NCBI GenBank assembly: GCA_036477795.1 | Contig: JAZGDL010000055.1 | Coordinates: forward strand, 1 to 19,050 | Length of the DNA stretch: 19,050 nucleotides | Source: JAZGDL01 sp036477795 | Lineage (GTDB): Bacteria > Planctomycetota > Phycisphaerae > UBA1845 | Direction of reading: 5' to 3' | In this document: one piece after another, positions 1-7,392 of the stretch | Numbering within the stretch: the stretch's first letter is position 1 | How the letters are laid out: each line of letters opens with the position of its first letter | Made by a program: the position numbers and the translations under genes | Notes under the pieces: model-generated | The model's database searches: none | What the model was told of the DNA's origin: nothing | What the model saw: only the letters and a program-made list of their open reading frames with translations

Positions 1-3000
1 TGACATTGTCGCTGTTTTCAAAATTCAGGTTTGCCAGCATGTCCGGTATGCCCGGCAACGTACGGCCCGGCTGAGCCGCGAGGAAGAAACCGCTTGCAGG
101 AATGGTCTGGCCGGTCAGATCAACGACTGCTTCGATCACGCCGCTGCCGCCGATACCGTCACCGATGACCAGATAGGTCAGGCCGCTCAAAACAGCAGCC
201 GGCGGGCCCGCCAGCTCGAAATACTCATCGACGTCGGGGTTGCCGACGTGATCGTTTCGGATTTCGTTGATGGTGACCGCCGGCGGCGCCGGGCATTCAG
301 TCGTGCAGGCGGTGTCGTCGCCCTGATATTCACCACCGCTGCTGAGGCATTGGGCTTCAACAGTCTGGTCCGAACAAACGCCCGCGAGGCAGCAGGCACC
401 CGTGGGACACTCGGTCGCCTCGCAAAGTGAAGCCTGGCCTTGGAACAGTCCGCCGGCCGCGGCGCAATCGGGTACAGCCACGAAGTCATTGCACACACCC
501 TGTATGCAGCAAGCCCCGATATCCGGGCAGGTTAGCGCGGTGCACGCCGTGTCGTCACCCTGATAGGTGCCGTTGCGCCTCTTGCATCCACCCTGGCTGA
601 GGTCGTCGATGCACTCGTCAACCGTGCAACAGGCACCGGTCGGGGGGCACTCGCCGATGGACGCGCAATCGGTGCCGTCGCCCTGATACTCGCCGCCGCT
701 CAGTTCGCATTCCTCAACGGTTACCGGAGAATCGCACACTTCCACCGTGCAGCAGGCACCGGCCGGCGGAGCACAACAGGGGTCCACTCCGCCGAAGGCG
801 CTCTGCATGGCGGTGATGTCGTCTTCATTCACCTCCTGATCCTGTTCGCAGGGATCCAGGTCGGCGTTGCCCAGTACGCAACTCTGGCTGAATTCCGATT
901 GCGACGCGTCCAGAACGCACATGATGTCGAACACATCGACCTCGGCGTCGTCATTCACGTCACCGTAATCCCGCGCCTCAACCCGGCAGAGGCCCTGGTC
1001 GCATTTGTTTATCGTACATACGTCGCGATCATCGCAAGCCCCGGCCTCCGTGCACGCCGGCAACGGCTCGATCGACCCGATATACAGCAGCACGTTGTAA
1101 TCCTGGTCCAGACCCTCGAAGTCGGTGCACTGCTCGAAATCGCCGTCCTGGTCCACGTCGTAGGTGATCTCCACACCGATCACCAGACCGCCCAGTGTGC
1201 GCGGGTCAACCGCGTTCAGACCGGCTGGGTCGAGGTTCATATGGGCCGGCCCGGTGACGTTCTGGGACCACACCGCCCCGGAGGACACCGAATCGTTATC
1301 GGCCAGGTCGATGAAGGTCACCGAATAGTCGCGGTTGGAATTCTGGCCGTGGAACACGTCGAACCGGGTCATCACCAGTTCCAACTCATAGCTGAAAGTG
1401 TCGGCATCATACACCGCACGCAGCAGCGCACGGATGATGCTGTTGGGATCCGGATCGCTGTCCAGATGGATCGCGGACACGAACCAGACGTTGCCTCCGG
1501 CGTCGATCATCGGCATCGTAACCGACGGTCCACCACAGGTTCCGTCACCATTGATGGGAACCATCTCGCCGATCCGGTTCCCGCCGGGACCGTCCAGGAT
1601 GGCCTTACCGGGACCACCCCCCGGGATTTCCGGACTGAGGTTGTTGTAGCCGGCCATGGTCCACTCGATGTCTTCCGTCTCGCAGTCCACCCGGACCACA
1701 GCGATGAAGTTGAGGTCCCAATCGTTCGGGCAATTGATGTTGCCCCCGTTACTGTTAAAGGGGTGATCCACCTGGCCCGCCGCCAGAAGATTGCCGTTCG
1801 GGTCTACGCCCACAGCAACCTGGCCGTTGCCGCCTCGAAACGCCGTCTGGCTGTGGTAGCCGTTGAACTCCATGTCCACAGTCGACGGGACGGTCGGATC
1901 AGACAAACTCTTAAAATCGTCGGAGTTGTCCCATACGTCTTCAGGCAGGGTCAGGGGGATGTTGCCGGTCACATTGCCGTCAGCGTCCAGGCCCCAAACC
2001 AGCATGGAGTCGGTGAGTCCGGTGGCCTTGGTCAACATGGCCGCCATGCCGTGCGTGCTGTGCACCACGTCACAGTTTCTGACGGTGTAGGAGACGCCAC
2101 CGCGATGATCGTTCAGGCCGCTGCCCACCAGATGCGATTCATCCAACGTGGGGGGACAGGTCGTGCCCCGGGCATACTCCGTGGAGAAATTGGTGCCGAT
2201 GTATAGCGGGGCATCTCCGGTGGACGAAGCCGGCATGATCCCCGGCGTGTTATAGACCGTATCGCCATTGCAGACCGGCCGCTGGGTCGCCCCCACGTCG
2301 CACAACCCACCCGGACAGTCCTCGCTGATCACGTTTAAGATGTCGCAGTCGCGAGCGCCGATGTCCACCAGAAAAACGTTGTTGCCTACCATCGGGCTGA
2401 GATCGCAGGTATTGCCGCCGCAACTGAAACAGTCCGAGCGGAAATCAAGGCTCCCGGATGCCTCGACCGAGCCGAATCCAATATCACCCATGCTTGCCGC
2501 CGGGTCGCAATTGTTGACCGCCGCCTGGATGCGCTGGATGTAAAGGCGCGTGGGCTCCGTGGGTAGCACATTGATATACATACCTACGACGCCGTTGTAG
2601 GTGGAGCCCTGGCTGGTGGTGGCGAATTCCGAAAAGGCCGCAGCCTTCTGAATTCCCAATAGACCGGCCACGTCGATGGGCGTCCCGGCGTTGCTTAGCG
2701 CCGGGTCATTGTTGATGCCGAAGCCCACGTCGGACCACTGCATGTAAGTTGTGGACGGGAAAACAACGTTGTCGAGCTGATCGCGGCTGATGCCCTGGGC
2801 GCTTAGCAGGCTGCCGAAAAAGTCATTGCCGGACTTGCTCGACTTGGCCACCGGCGCGATGCCGAACGTCGTGCCCCACGACGTTGCAAACTCCGTCAAG
2901 TCCACCACGTAGGCGTCGCACTGCTCGCTTCCGTTGAAAGTCTGGGCGTCAGCCCAGGGACTTACCGCATCGCCGGGCAAGCACGCCTCCCTGGAAACGC

Positions 3001-3082
3001 TGTCCTGTGCAACCGCTACCGGCCCCAGGCCCACCGCCGCCGACAGCGTGATTGAAACCACCAACCAGTTCTTCATCATCAT
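1..3082 (-). CDS. Large exported multidomain protein (dockerin-like, Cys-module, lamin-tail-like domains), partial
   Basis: One open minus-strand frame runs from an ATG triplet at 3082 to the left edge without a stop (1027 residues visible; the C terminus is outside). The N terminus is a typical Sec signal peptide: MMMKNW, a hydrophobic stretch, then AVA before QDSVSR, so cleavage near residue 26 is likely. Residues 27 to about 680 are Asp/Gly/Asn-rich with scattered Cys and match no family I can name. A Cys-rich CDDRDVCTINKC segment follows, then a dockerin-like pair of calcium-loop motifs (GDVNDDAEVDVFDI and NADLDPCEQDQEVNEDDI, residues 707-765), four GACC cysteine modules (775-930), and from 938 a segment beginning INEIRNDHVGNPDVDEYFEL that resembles a lamin-tail domain. 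A purine-rich AAGGGGAGAGA precedes three consecutive ATGs; spacing favours the second or third (3079 or 3076). It lies 50 nt after the prepilin gene, so probably co-transcribed. Likely secreted or surface-bound; function unknown. Confidence 0.85.
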   Translation of the reverse strand, partial: MMMKNWLVVSITLSAAVGLGPVAVAQDSVSREACLPGDAVSPWADAQTFNGSEQCDAYVVDLTEFATSWGTTFGIAPVAKSSKSGNDFFGSLLSAQGISRDQLDNVVFPSTTYMQWSDVGFGINNDPALSNAGTPIDVAGLLGIQKAAAFSEFATTSQGSTYNGVVGMYINVLPTEPTRLYIQRIQAAVNNCDPAASMGDIGFGSVEASGSLDFRSDCFSCGGNTCDLSPMVGNNVFLVDIGARDCDILNVISEDCPGGLCDVGATQRPVCNGDTVYNTPGIMPASSTGDAPLYIGTNFSTEYARGTTCPPTLDESHLVGSGLNDHRGGVSYTVRNCDVVHSTHGMAAMLTKATGLTDSMLVWGLDADGNVTGNIPLTLPEDVWDNSDDFKSLSDPTVPSTVDMEFNGYHSQTAFRGGNGQVAVGVDPNGNLLAAGQVDHPFNSNGGNINCPNDWDLNFIAVVRVDCETEDIEWTMAGYNNLSPEIPGGGPGKAILDGPGGNRIGEMVPINGDGTCGGPSVTMPMIDAGGNVWFVSAIHLDSDPDPNSIIRALLRAVYDADTFSYELELVMTRFDVFHGQNSNRDYSVTFIDLADNDSVSSGAVWSQNVTGPAHMNLDPAGLNAVDPRTLGGLVIGVEITYDVDQDGDFEQCTDFEGLDQDYNVLLYIGSIEPLPACTEAGACDDRDVCTINKCDQGLCRVEARDYGDVNDDAEVDVFDIMCVLDASQSEFSQSCVLGNADLDPCEQDQEVNEDDITAMQSAFGGVDPCCAPPAGACCTVEVCDSPVTVEECELSGGEYQGDGTDCASIGECPPTGACCTVDECIDDLSQGGCKRRNGTYQGDDTACTALTCPDIGACCIQGVCNDFVAVPDCAAAGGLFQGQASLCEATECPTGACCLAGVCSDQTVEAQCLSSGGEYQGDDTACTTECPAPPAVTINEIRNDHVGNPDVDEYFELAGPPAAVLSGLTYLVIGDGIGGSGVIEAVVDLTGQTIPASGFFLAAQPGRTLPGIPDMLANLNFENSDNV
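293..760 (-). repeat. Four tandem GACC cysteine modules inside the exported protein
   Basis: The coding sequence holds four consecutive modules of about 36-38 residues at 647-760, 527-637, 407-517 and 293-400. Each follows the plan GACC, a short spacer, Cys, about eight residues, Cys, a mostly GG-Y/F-QG stretch (the second module has NGTYQG), Cys, and a final E/T-C. With six Cys each they are probably small disulfide-stabilised units. They sit between the dockerin-like and lamin-tail-like segments. I recall similar modules in planctomycete secreted proteins, but could not run a search. Confidence 0.8.
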
Positions 3083-3132
3083 TCTCTCCCCTTACAACTT
3101 CTCCGACTTCAAGGTCGATTTCATGAACTACT

Positions 3133-4296
3133 CTAACGGATTACGTAATCCGGCCGAACGGTCGTCATCCCGATAGGGGCCTGTACCTTTGAGCCCTTCG
3201 GGTACCACATGTCGATCTTGCGCGACTCTCTGTCCTGCACGCGGTCCACATGCCCGTCAAAAAACAGCAGGTCGATGCTGCCTTTGTGACCCTGGGCGGT
3301 GCCGTTGCCGCGCCCTCGTGCCGAGTGGCGGTAGGTGATGGGCAGATTCATGCCTGCACTTGGGCTGCCCTGCGAAACGGGATCCCCGTCAACGGACCAA
3401 TTGGGCGAGCCTCCGGCAACCCCGTAGGCGGTGGACCCGGGCCACCATCCCCCGGACGTCGTGAATGCACCAAAGTTCCCCGGGACGGGGCTGGGGTCGT
3501 AGTCCACCAAGCCGCTGGAAGTAACGAAGCGCGTGCCGTCGGCGGCGAAGATCTTGCCCGCCGGCGTCCCGATCCGGCCAAGCCGGGTCGTGTAATCATC
3601 GGGTAGCAGGACCTCCCAGTTCGTCGGCATTATCTTCGGCTTAATGGGTACATTGCTGAACATACCGCCCCCGCTGCCGCTGCGCCCCAGGATCTTGTCG
3701 CGCGTGCCAAAGCCCCAGTATTGAAACCCCGCCGGCATCAGGTAGCTGACCGGCGGCCATTCGGGGATGTCCAGGAAATCTTGGAAGTCCGGGGGGGGGT
3801 CACCACCACCTTCAATTTCAAAAAAGAGTATCGAGTTGAACTGCAGCAAGGCGGCGCAGCGGAATCGCTGCAAGAGGAGCTTGAACCGGTCCGCCCGCAC
3901 CCTCGGCAAACTTGTCTCCAATCGGATCAGAGGTGTCATCCAGTCGAAGGTTTGCACCGGCAGCATGGCGTCGTTCATCGCGTCGGTTTGGGCCATATCC
4001 AACGCACGAAGCTCCACCCCGGTGGTGTTCACCCCGGGAATCCAGTCATTGAATTCCGTGGCGTAGCTGGCGTAACCGCCGGCAAACCCCCGCATCTGGG
4101 CGCCGCAGTGCACCGCCTTGGCCTGGTCCCGGGCGGAGCGCAAACTGGGCAAGAGAATTGAAAGCAAAAGCGCGATGATCGCCACCACCACCAACAGCTC
4201 GATCAGCGTAAACCCGCTCTGAGCTGACGCGCCCGCTCCAAGCGGGCATGGGCCTCTATTCCGCCCGTTTACATTCGAATGTTTCTGGATCCACAT
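3133..4296 (-). CDS. Prepilin-type N-terminal cleavage/methylation domain protein
   Basis: This 387-residue protein carries a class III (type IV pilin/type II pseudopilin) signal: a 28-residue leader ending SG, then FTLIELLVVVAIIALLL. A prepilin peptidase should cut between G28 and F29, and E33 is the conserved Glu5 of the mature protein. The hydrophobic helix continues into ILLPSLRSARDQA. The C terminus has YRHSARG followed by DLLFFDGHVDRV, resembling the H-X9-DG end of the large planctomycete pseudopilin-like families (DUF1559 type). The start is well supported: GAGGTGA lies about six bases before the ATG. The first 41 nt overlap the end of the upstream small membrane protein gene, suggesting translational coupling, and the exported-protein gene follows 50 nt downstream. 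A run of nine C on the coding strand (3791-3799) lies mid-gene without breaking the frame. The exact role is unknown. Confidence 0.9.
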   Translation of the reverse strand: MWIQKHSNVNGRNRGPCPLGAGASAQSGFTLIELLVVVAIIALLLSILLPSLRSARDQAKAVHCGAQMRGFAGGYASYATEFNDWIPGVNTTGVELRALDMAQTDAMNDAMLPVQTFDWMTPLIRLETSLPRVRADRFKLLLQRFRCAALLQFNSILFFEIEGGGDPPPDFQDFLDIPEWPPVSYLMPAGFQYWGFGTRDKILGRSGSGGGMFSNVPIKPKIMPTNWEVLLPDDYTTRLGRIGTPAGKIFAADGTRFVTSSGLVDYDPSPVPGNFGAFTTSGGWWPGSTAYGVAGGSPNWSVDGDPVSQGSPSAGMNLPITYRHSARGRGNGTAQGHKGSIDLLFFDGHVDRVQDRESRKIDMWYPKGSKVQAPIGMTTVRPDYVIR

Positions 4297-4603
4297 GTTT
4301 GTTCACCTCGCTCAAAATCTGTAGGTACCCTCTGTAGCGCTCATGTATATAAAGCTTTCCGTCTTCCATTTCGTAGGGCAGCAACGTACGTTGGCCGGTG
4401 TCCGGGTTGGGCATCGGCAACGTCGTGGTTTTCATGGGGTCCACCCAATGGATGGTCCCGGTGGCCACGCAGAAAAAGCCGACCTCCGGGGGAAACACGG
4501 GTTCGTCGCGCCCGCTTAAATTCATCACGCCGGCCGCTGCCACGCACACGACGATGATACCGATCGCCAGGCCCTTCTTTTGCTCCAGGAAGCCAAGTAT
4601 CAC
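4256..4603 (-). CDS. Small single-pass membrane protein upstream of the prepilin gene
   Basis: Unrecognised protein of about 115 residues. It has a short positively charged start (LEQKKG), one hydrophobic helix (about residues 13-27, LAIGIIVVCVAAAGVM) and an extracytoplasmic domain of about 85 residues with FFCVATGTIHWVDP and a charged Tyr-rich end (YIHERYRGYLQ). No catalytic motif is visible. The frame opens with GTG at 4612, but GGAGGT directly abuts that codon, leaving no spacing. The next in-frame GTG at 4603 sits nine bases after GGAGGT and is the likelier start. The 3' end overlaps the prepilin gene by 41 nt, so the two are probably coupled. A membrane accessory to the prepilin is a guess from context. 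Confidence 0.7.
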   Translation of the reverse strand: MILGFLEQKKGLAIGIIVVCVAAAGVMNLSGRDEPVFPPEVGFFCVATGTIHWVDPMKTTTLPMPNPDTGQRTLLPYEMEDGKLYIHERYRGYLQILSEVNKHVDPETFECKRAE

Positions 4604-4755
4604 CCGAGACACACCTCCGCCAGTAATTTGCAGGCGATGTCCATCAACCGCCTACCAAGTATCGAACAAACCGAAACCCTGAATCCTGCTCAAGGCTCCC
4701 ATTACAGGGGTAGGGCTACACCTCCAGTGCCGCCCGGGGCCAAGCCCTGGCCGCG

Positions 4756-4764
4756 AGTATACCA
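4756..4764 (-). promoter_or_regulatory. Candidate extended -10 promoter for the prepilin operon
   Basis: Read on the minus strand the bases are TGGTATACT, an extended -10 element (TGn plus TATACT). It lies about 150 nt upstream of the small membrane protein start. No convincing -35 box is seen at 17 nt, so this is a weak, motif-only call. Confidence 0.3.
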
Positions 4765-5342
4765 CAGATTGAATGGTCATACCTGAGTTTTTTGGCGTAA
4801 AAACCTGTTTGACCATGCAGACCTGCACTCCAGCCCACTGAATAAAGCAGGAGTGGAACACGGCATGGTGACCACAGATTGCGTGCACCGAGTCGCCTTT
4901 CAATTCCCTCGGAGCAGGAAAAAGGGACCCCATCAGCAGTCAGGACTACACTGTAGCGCCACCCCTTGTGGGTGGCGCAGGGCGAGGGTGCGCCACCCAC
5001 AAGGGGTGGCGCTACATTCGCGGCAGCATCCGATTTCATCATGTCAACGCTCGCGTCAGTGGCTTGTGCAACCGACCGCCCCGCCTTTCAATCATACCCA
5101 CCCGATTCCGTTGGTTCTCTGTCGCCCACCATGGCCGGTGCTCAATTGACCGGCCAAACATGCCCTACACTCAATCGAACTCGAAGCCGGGCTGCGCCCA
5201 CGGCGCGCCCGCATCGACGGTTGCCGGCCAAGCCGACCGTATCGAGACAGCGGATTCTGCGCCGATCCGCGCCGCGATGCAAGCAAAATACACCGCCATA
5301 CAAGTAAAATACCATGAATCGGCCCAGAATTATTCCAAAGAC
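4765..5342. other. Non-coding stretch between the prepilin operon and hicB
   Basis: About 580 bases without a credible gene. Open frames here are short or overlap the antisense of hicB and lack family features. The only clear structure is the large inverted repeat at 4953-5015. Confidence 0.5.
4953..5015. repeat. Perfect 27-bp inverted repeat with nested hairpins
   Basis: Arms 4953-4979 and 4989-5015 are exact reverse complements (27 of 27) around a nine-base loop, GGGCGAGGG. Each arm is itself a hairpin: GCGCCACCC, loop CTTGT, GGGTGGCGC. The locus can therefore form one long stem or two small ones. There is no T-tract, so it is not a standard terminator. The design resembles REP/BIME-type palindromic units. 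Confidence 0.85.
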
Positions 5343-5362
5343 CCTGAACGAATGTGTTCAGG
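5343..5362 (-). terminator. Weak hairpin at the end of hicB
   Basis: CCTGAAC and GTTCAGG form a 7-bp stem with a six-base loop that covers the hicB stop codon. Downstream on the minus strand there is only CTTTGG and no real U-run, so terminator function is doubtful. Confidence 0.25.
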
Positions 5363-5564
5363 TCTCGACGTAGTCGCATATGCTGGTCGCCTGCGGACCC
5401 GGCAGACCGTCGGCCTGCAATCCATCGACGTGAAACCTGATGGCCTCACGTATCTCCTGCTCTGTTTCCGCGATAGTGCCTCCGGTCGTTACGCAACCGG
5501 GCAAATCGGGTACGTAGGCGGAGTAGTTGCCATTGGCTTTTTCGATTACAATCCCGTAACGCAT
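5358..5564 (-). CDS. hicB: HicB-family antitoxin
   Basis: This 68-residue protein has the HicB partial RNase H-like fold signature: MRYGIVIEKANGNYSAY, PDLPGCVTTGGT, then an amphipathic helix ETEQEIREAIRFHVDGL. In HicAB modules HicB neutralises the HicA mRNA interferase and often represses its own operon. No separate DNA-binding extension is seen at the C terminus. A GTG three bases upstream (5567) is in frame, but GGAG sits seven bases before the ATG at 5564, which I prefer. The ATG overlaps the TGA of the hicA remnant (TGATG), the usual hicA-hicB junction. The intact antitoxin therefore follows a toxin gene that has lost most of its length. Confidence 0.85.
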   Translation of the reverse strand: MRYGIVIEKANGNYSAYVPDLPGCVTTGGTIAETEQEIREAIRFHVDGLQADGLPGPQATSICDYVET

Positions 5565-5632
5565 CACTTTTCTCCCATGATCCCCGCCTGCTTGAGAACG
5601 CTGTTCAGTGTACCCGGGACCAAGTCATCGGC
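5564..5632 (-). pseudogene. hicA: hicA toxin remnant (C-terminal end only)
   Basis: Reading into the hicB start, the frame gives DDLVPGTLNSVLKQAGI then MGEK and a stop. This matches the C-terminal end of HicA mRNA interferases (PGTL..ILKQAG). HicA is normally 60-80 residues and carries its catalytic His in a GSH-type motif earlier. Here nothing recognisable lies upstream: the frame meets a TAA within tandem 33-bp repeats starting at 5667. The front of the gene appears lost or replaced, so no active toxin is expected. The last codons still supply the Shine-Dalgarno for hicB, which may explain their survival. Confidence 0.6.
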
Positions 5633-5666
5633 CGGCCATCCGGCACCCGCCAATCTCGATACCCGC

Positions 5667-5735
5667 CGCCCGCTCCCTTACGGTCGCGGCGCGGATTGGG
5701 TCCGCCCGCTCCCTTACGGTCGCGGCTCGGATTGG
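5667..5735. repeat. Two tandem copies of a 33-bp repeat
   Basis: Units 5667-5699 and 5703-5735 are 33 bp each and differ at one base (GCGGCGCGG versus GCGGCTCGG); both begin CGCCCGCTCCCTTACGG. They lie just past the fumC stop and at the point where hicA homology ends. In one minus-strand frame they read as a repeated RDRKGAG peptide, but no gene supports that frame. Confidence 0.75.
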
Positions 5736-5756
5736 CGTCACGGTGGCGGCTTGGTT

Positions 5757-7148
5757 TCAGTGCGGCTCCGTCATATGCCGGGCGTCGAGGGCTTTGTCGA
5801 GTTCGGCTTCGGTAAGGACCTTCTTTTCCAAGGCGACCTGGCGGACGGTCTTGTTTTGGCTGAAAGCCTCCTTGGCGATGGCGGCGGCGGCGTCGTAGCC
5901 GATGAGCGGGGCCAGGCTGGTGCACATGGCTAATGATTGCTCGATGAGCTGCTGGCACCGTTCCACGTCGGCTTCGATGCCGTCGACGCAGCGGTCGGCG
6001 AACACCCGGGCGGCGGCGGCCAACAAGCGGATGGATTCGAGCAGGTTGTGAGCGATCAGCGGCATGCCCACGTTGAGCTCGAAGAAGCTTTCGCGGCAGC
6101 CCATGGTGACGGCCAGGTCGTTGCCCATGACCTGGGCGGCGACCTGAATCACCATTTCACTCATGACCGGGTTGACCTTGCCGGGCATGATGCTGGAACC
6201 GGGCTGAGTGACGGGGATGCGGATCTCGCCGATGCCGCATCGGGGGCCGCTGCCCAGCAGGCGGACGTCGTTGGCGATCTTGCTCAGGCTTATCGCGATG
6301 GTTCTTAAGAAACCGCTGGCCTCACAGACCGCGTCCTTGGCAGCCTGGGCCTCGCAATGGTCTCTGGCTTCCGTGAACTCGATGCCGCTGGCGTCGGACA
6401 GGGCTGCGCACATGCGGCGGCCGAACTCCGGATGGGTGTTGATGCCGGTGCCCACGGCGGTGCCGCCGATGGCTAATTCGCGCAGGGCCCGCACGGCTTT
6501 GTGGGCCCGCATCACGCTCAACTCCGCCTGCCTGGCGTAGCCGCTGAACTCCTGGCCGAGCCGAATCGGGGTGGCGTCCTGCAGGTGGGTGCGGCCGATC
6601 TTGACTACGTCGTCGAAGCTCTGGGCCTTTGCGGCGAGGCTCTTGTGCAAATGCTCGAGGGCGGGGATGAGGTCCTCCTTCATCGCCGTGGCTGCTGATA
6701 CGTGGATGGCGGTAGGGATCACGTCGTTGGACGATTGGCCGAGGTTCACATGGTCGTTGGGATGCACCGGGTCACGGCTGCCGATGGTGCCACCGGCCAA
6801 CTCGATGGCCCGATTGCTGATCACCTCGTTGGCGTTCATGTTGGTACTGGTGCCCGAGCCGGTCTGGAAGACGTCGAGCACGAAATGGTCGTCGAGCTTG
6901 CCTTCGATCACTTCGCCGGCAGCCCGTATGATCCAATCGGCCAGCTTGGAGTCCAGCCGCCCCAGACTCTTGTTGACCTGAGCAGCCGACTGCTTGATCA
7001 GACCCAGTGCTCGTATGAACGGTCGTCCGAGTCGATAACCGCTGATCGGAAAGTTCTCGACGGCCCGTTGTGTTTGGGCGCCCCAAAAGGCTGAGGCTGG
7101 TACCGTCATGGAGCCCATGCTGTCGGTTTCGGTGCGAGTTTGCGCCAT
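5757..7148 (-). CDS. fumC: Fumarate hydratase class II
   Basis: This 463-residue protein matches the length and motifs of iron-independent fumarase, which interconverts fumarate and L-malate in the TCA cycle as a cytoplasmic homotetramer. Visible motifs in order: GSGTSTNMNANEV, HPNDHVNLGQSSNDV, GRTHLQDATP (catalytic His near residue 188), GGTAVGTGIN, and the superfamily signature GSSIMPGKVNP near 317-327 with the catalytic Ser in the mobile loop. The C terminus ends with an ordinary small FumC domain (LIGYDAAAAIAKEA...). AAGGAGG seven bases before the ATG fixes the start. It is transcribed divergently from the ABC transporter genes. Aspartase shares the fold, but the motif set and length favour fumarase. 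Confidence 0.95.
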   Translation of the reverse strand: MAQTRTETDSMGSMTVPASAFWGAQTQRAVENFPISGYRLGRPFIRALGLIKQSAAQVNKSLGRLDSKLADWIIRAAGEVIEGKLDDHFVLDVFQTGSGTSTNMNANEVISNRAIELAGGTIGSRDPVHPNDHVNLGQSSNDVIPTAIHVSAATAMKEDLIPALEHLHKSLAAKAQSFDDVVKIGRTHLQDATPIRLGQEFSGYARQAELSVMRAHKAVRALRELAIGGTAVGTGINTHPEFGRRMCAALSDASGIEFTEARDHCEAQAAKDAVCEASGFLRTIAISLSKIANDVRLLGSGPRCGIGEIRIPVTQPGSSIMPGKVNPVMSEMVIQVAAQVMGNDLAVTMGCRESFFELNVGMPLIAHNLLESIRLLAAAARVFADRCVDGIEADVERCQQLIEQSLAMCTSLAPLIGYDAAAAIAKEAFSQNKTVRQVALEKKVLTEAELDKALDARHMTEPH

Positions 7149-7197
7149 CGTCTTCCTCCTTGATTTCGGTTGCCTTGAGCCAATCTACGTAGAAAGT

Positions 7198-7272
7198 GTA
7201 GGGTCCGCCGTGCGGACCACCCCGTGCCCGCCCACCAACTTTGCGTTCGTGGTCCGCATGGGCGGACCCTAC
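7198..7272. repeat. Head-to-head pair of palindromic elements (family A)
   Basis: Arms 7198-7220 and 7249-7272 are near-perfect reverse complements (one mismatch and one extra base) separated by 28 bases. Each arm is a hairpin of GGTCCGC and GCGGACC around a 3-4 base loop. A 22-nt core of the left arm recurs exactly, inverted, at 18071-18092 inside waaF. The pair sits between the divergent fumC and ABC genes; it could also influence their transcription. Confidence 0.85.
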
Positions 7273-7279
7273 GCGTCTT

Positions 7280-7299
7280 GACCGGCTGGAAAGCCGGTC
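7280..7299. repeat. 8-bp-stem palindrome (GACCGGCT/AGCCGGTC)
   Basis: A perfect 8-bp stem with loop GGAA lies seven bases beyond the family A pair. There is no T-tract on either side, so a terminator is unlikely. It appears to be a separate short palindromic repeat or an RNA hairpin. Confidence 0.5.
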
Positions 7300-7392
7300 C
7301 CACAGGTTCTGTTACCCCACTTTTATACAAGCGGGGAAGAAAGCACGCTACAATGTTCGGCCAGTGGTGGGCGATGAACCCGATGGAGATAG

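Noticed and set aside
899..2206. 435-codon plus-strand open frame
   Set aside because: It is antisense to the exported protein, whose signal peptide, Cys modules and dockerin-like motifs are convincing; the opposite frame is His/Val-rich with no family features.
3138..3151. 14-bp palindrome GGATTACGTAATCC near the prepilin stop
   Set aside because: It lies within coding sequence with no T-tract; too short and AT/CG-symmetric to call a terminator or operator.
4231..4247. 7-bp stem GCCCGCT/AGCGGGC in the prepilin leader coding region
   Set aside because: Possible mRNA hairpin near the gene overlap, but short and likely by chance in GC-rich sequence.
4968..5933. 321-codon plus-strand open frame
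   Set aside because: It starts inside the large inverted repeat, runs antisense to hicB and into the fumC end, and has low-complexity composition without motifs.
7106..7330. 74-codon minus-strand frame containing GWSARRTL
   Set aside because: It is simply a translation of the family A palindromes in the intergenic region and has no support as a gene.
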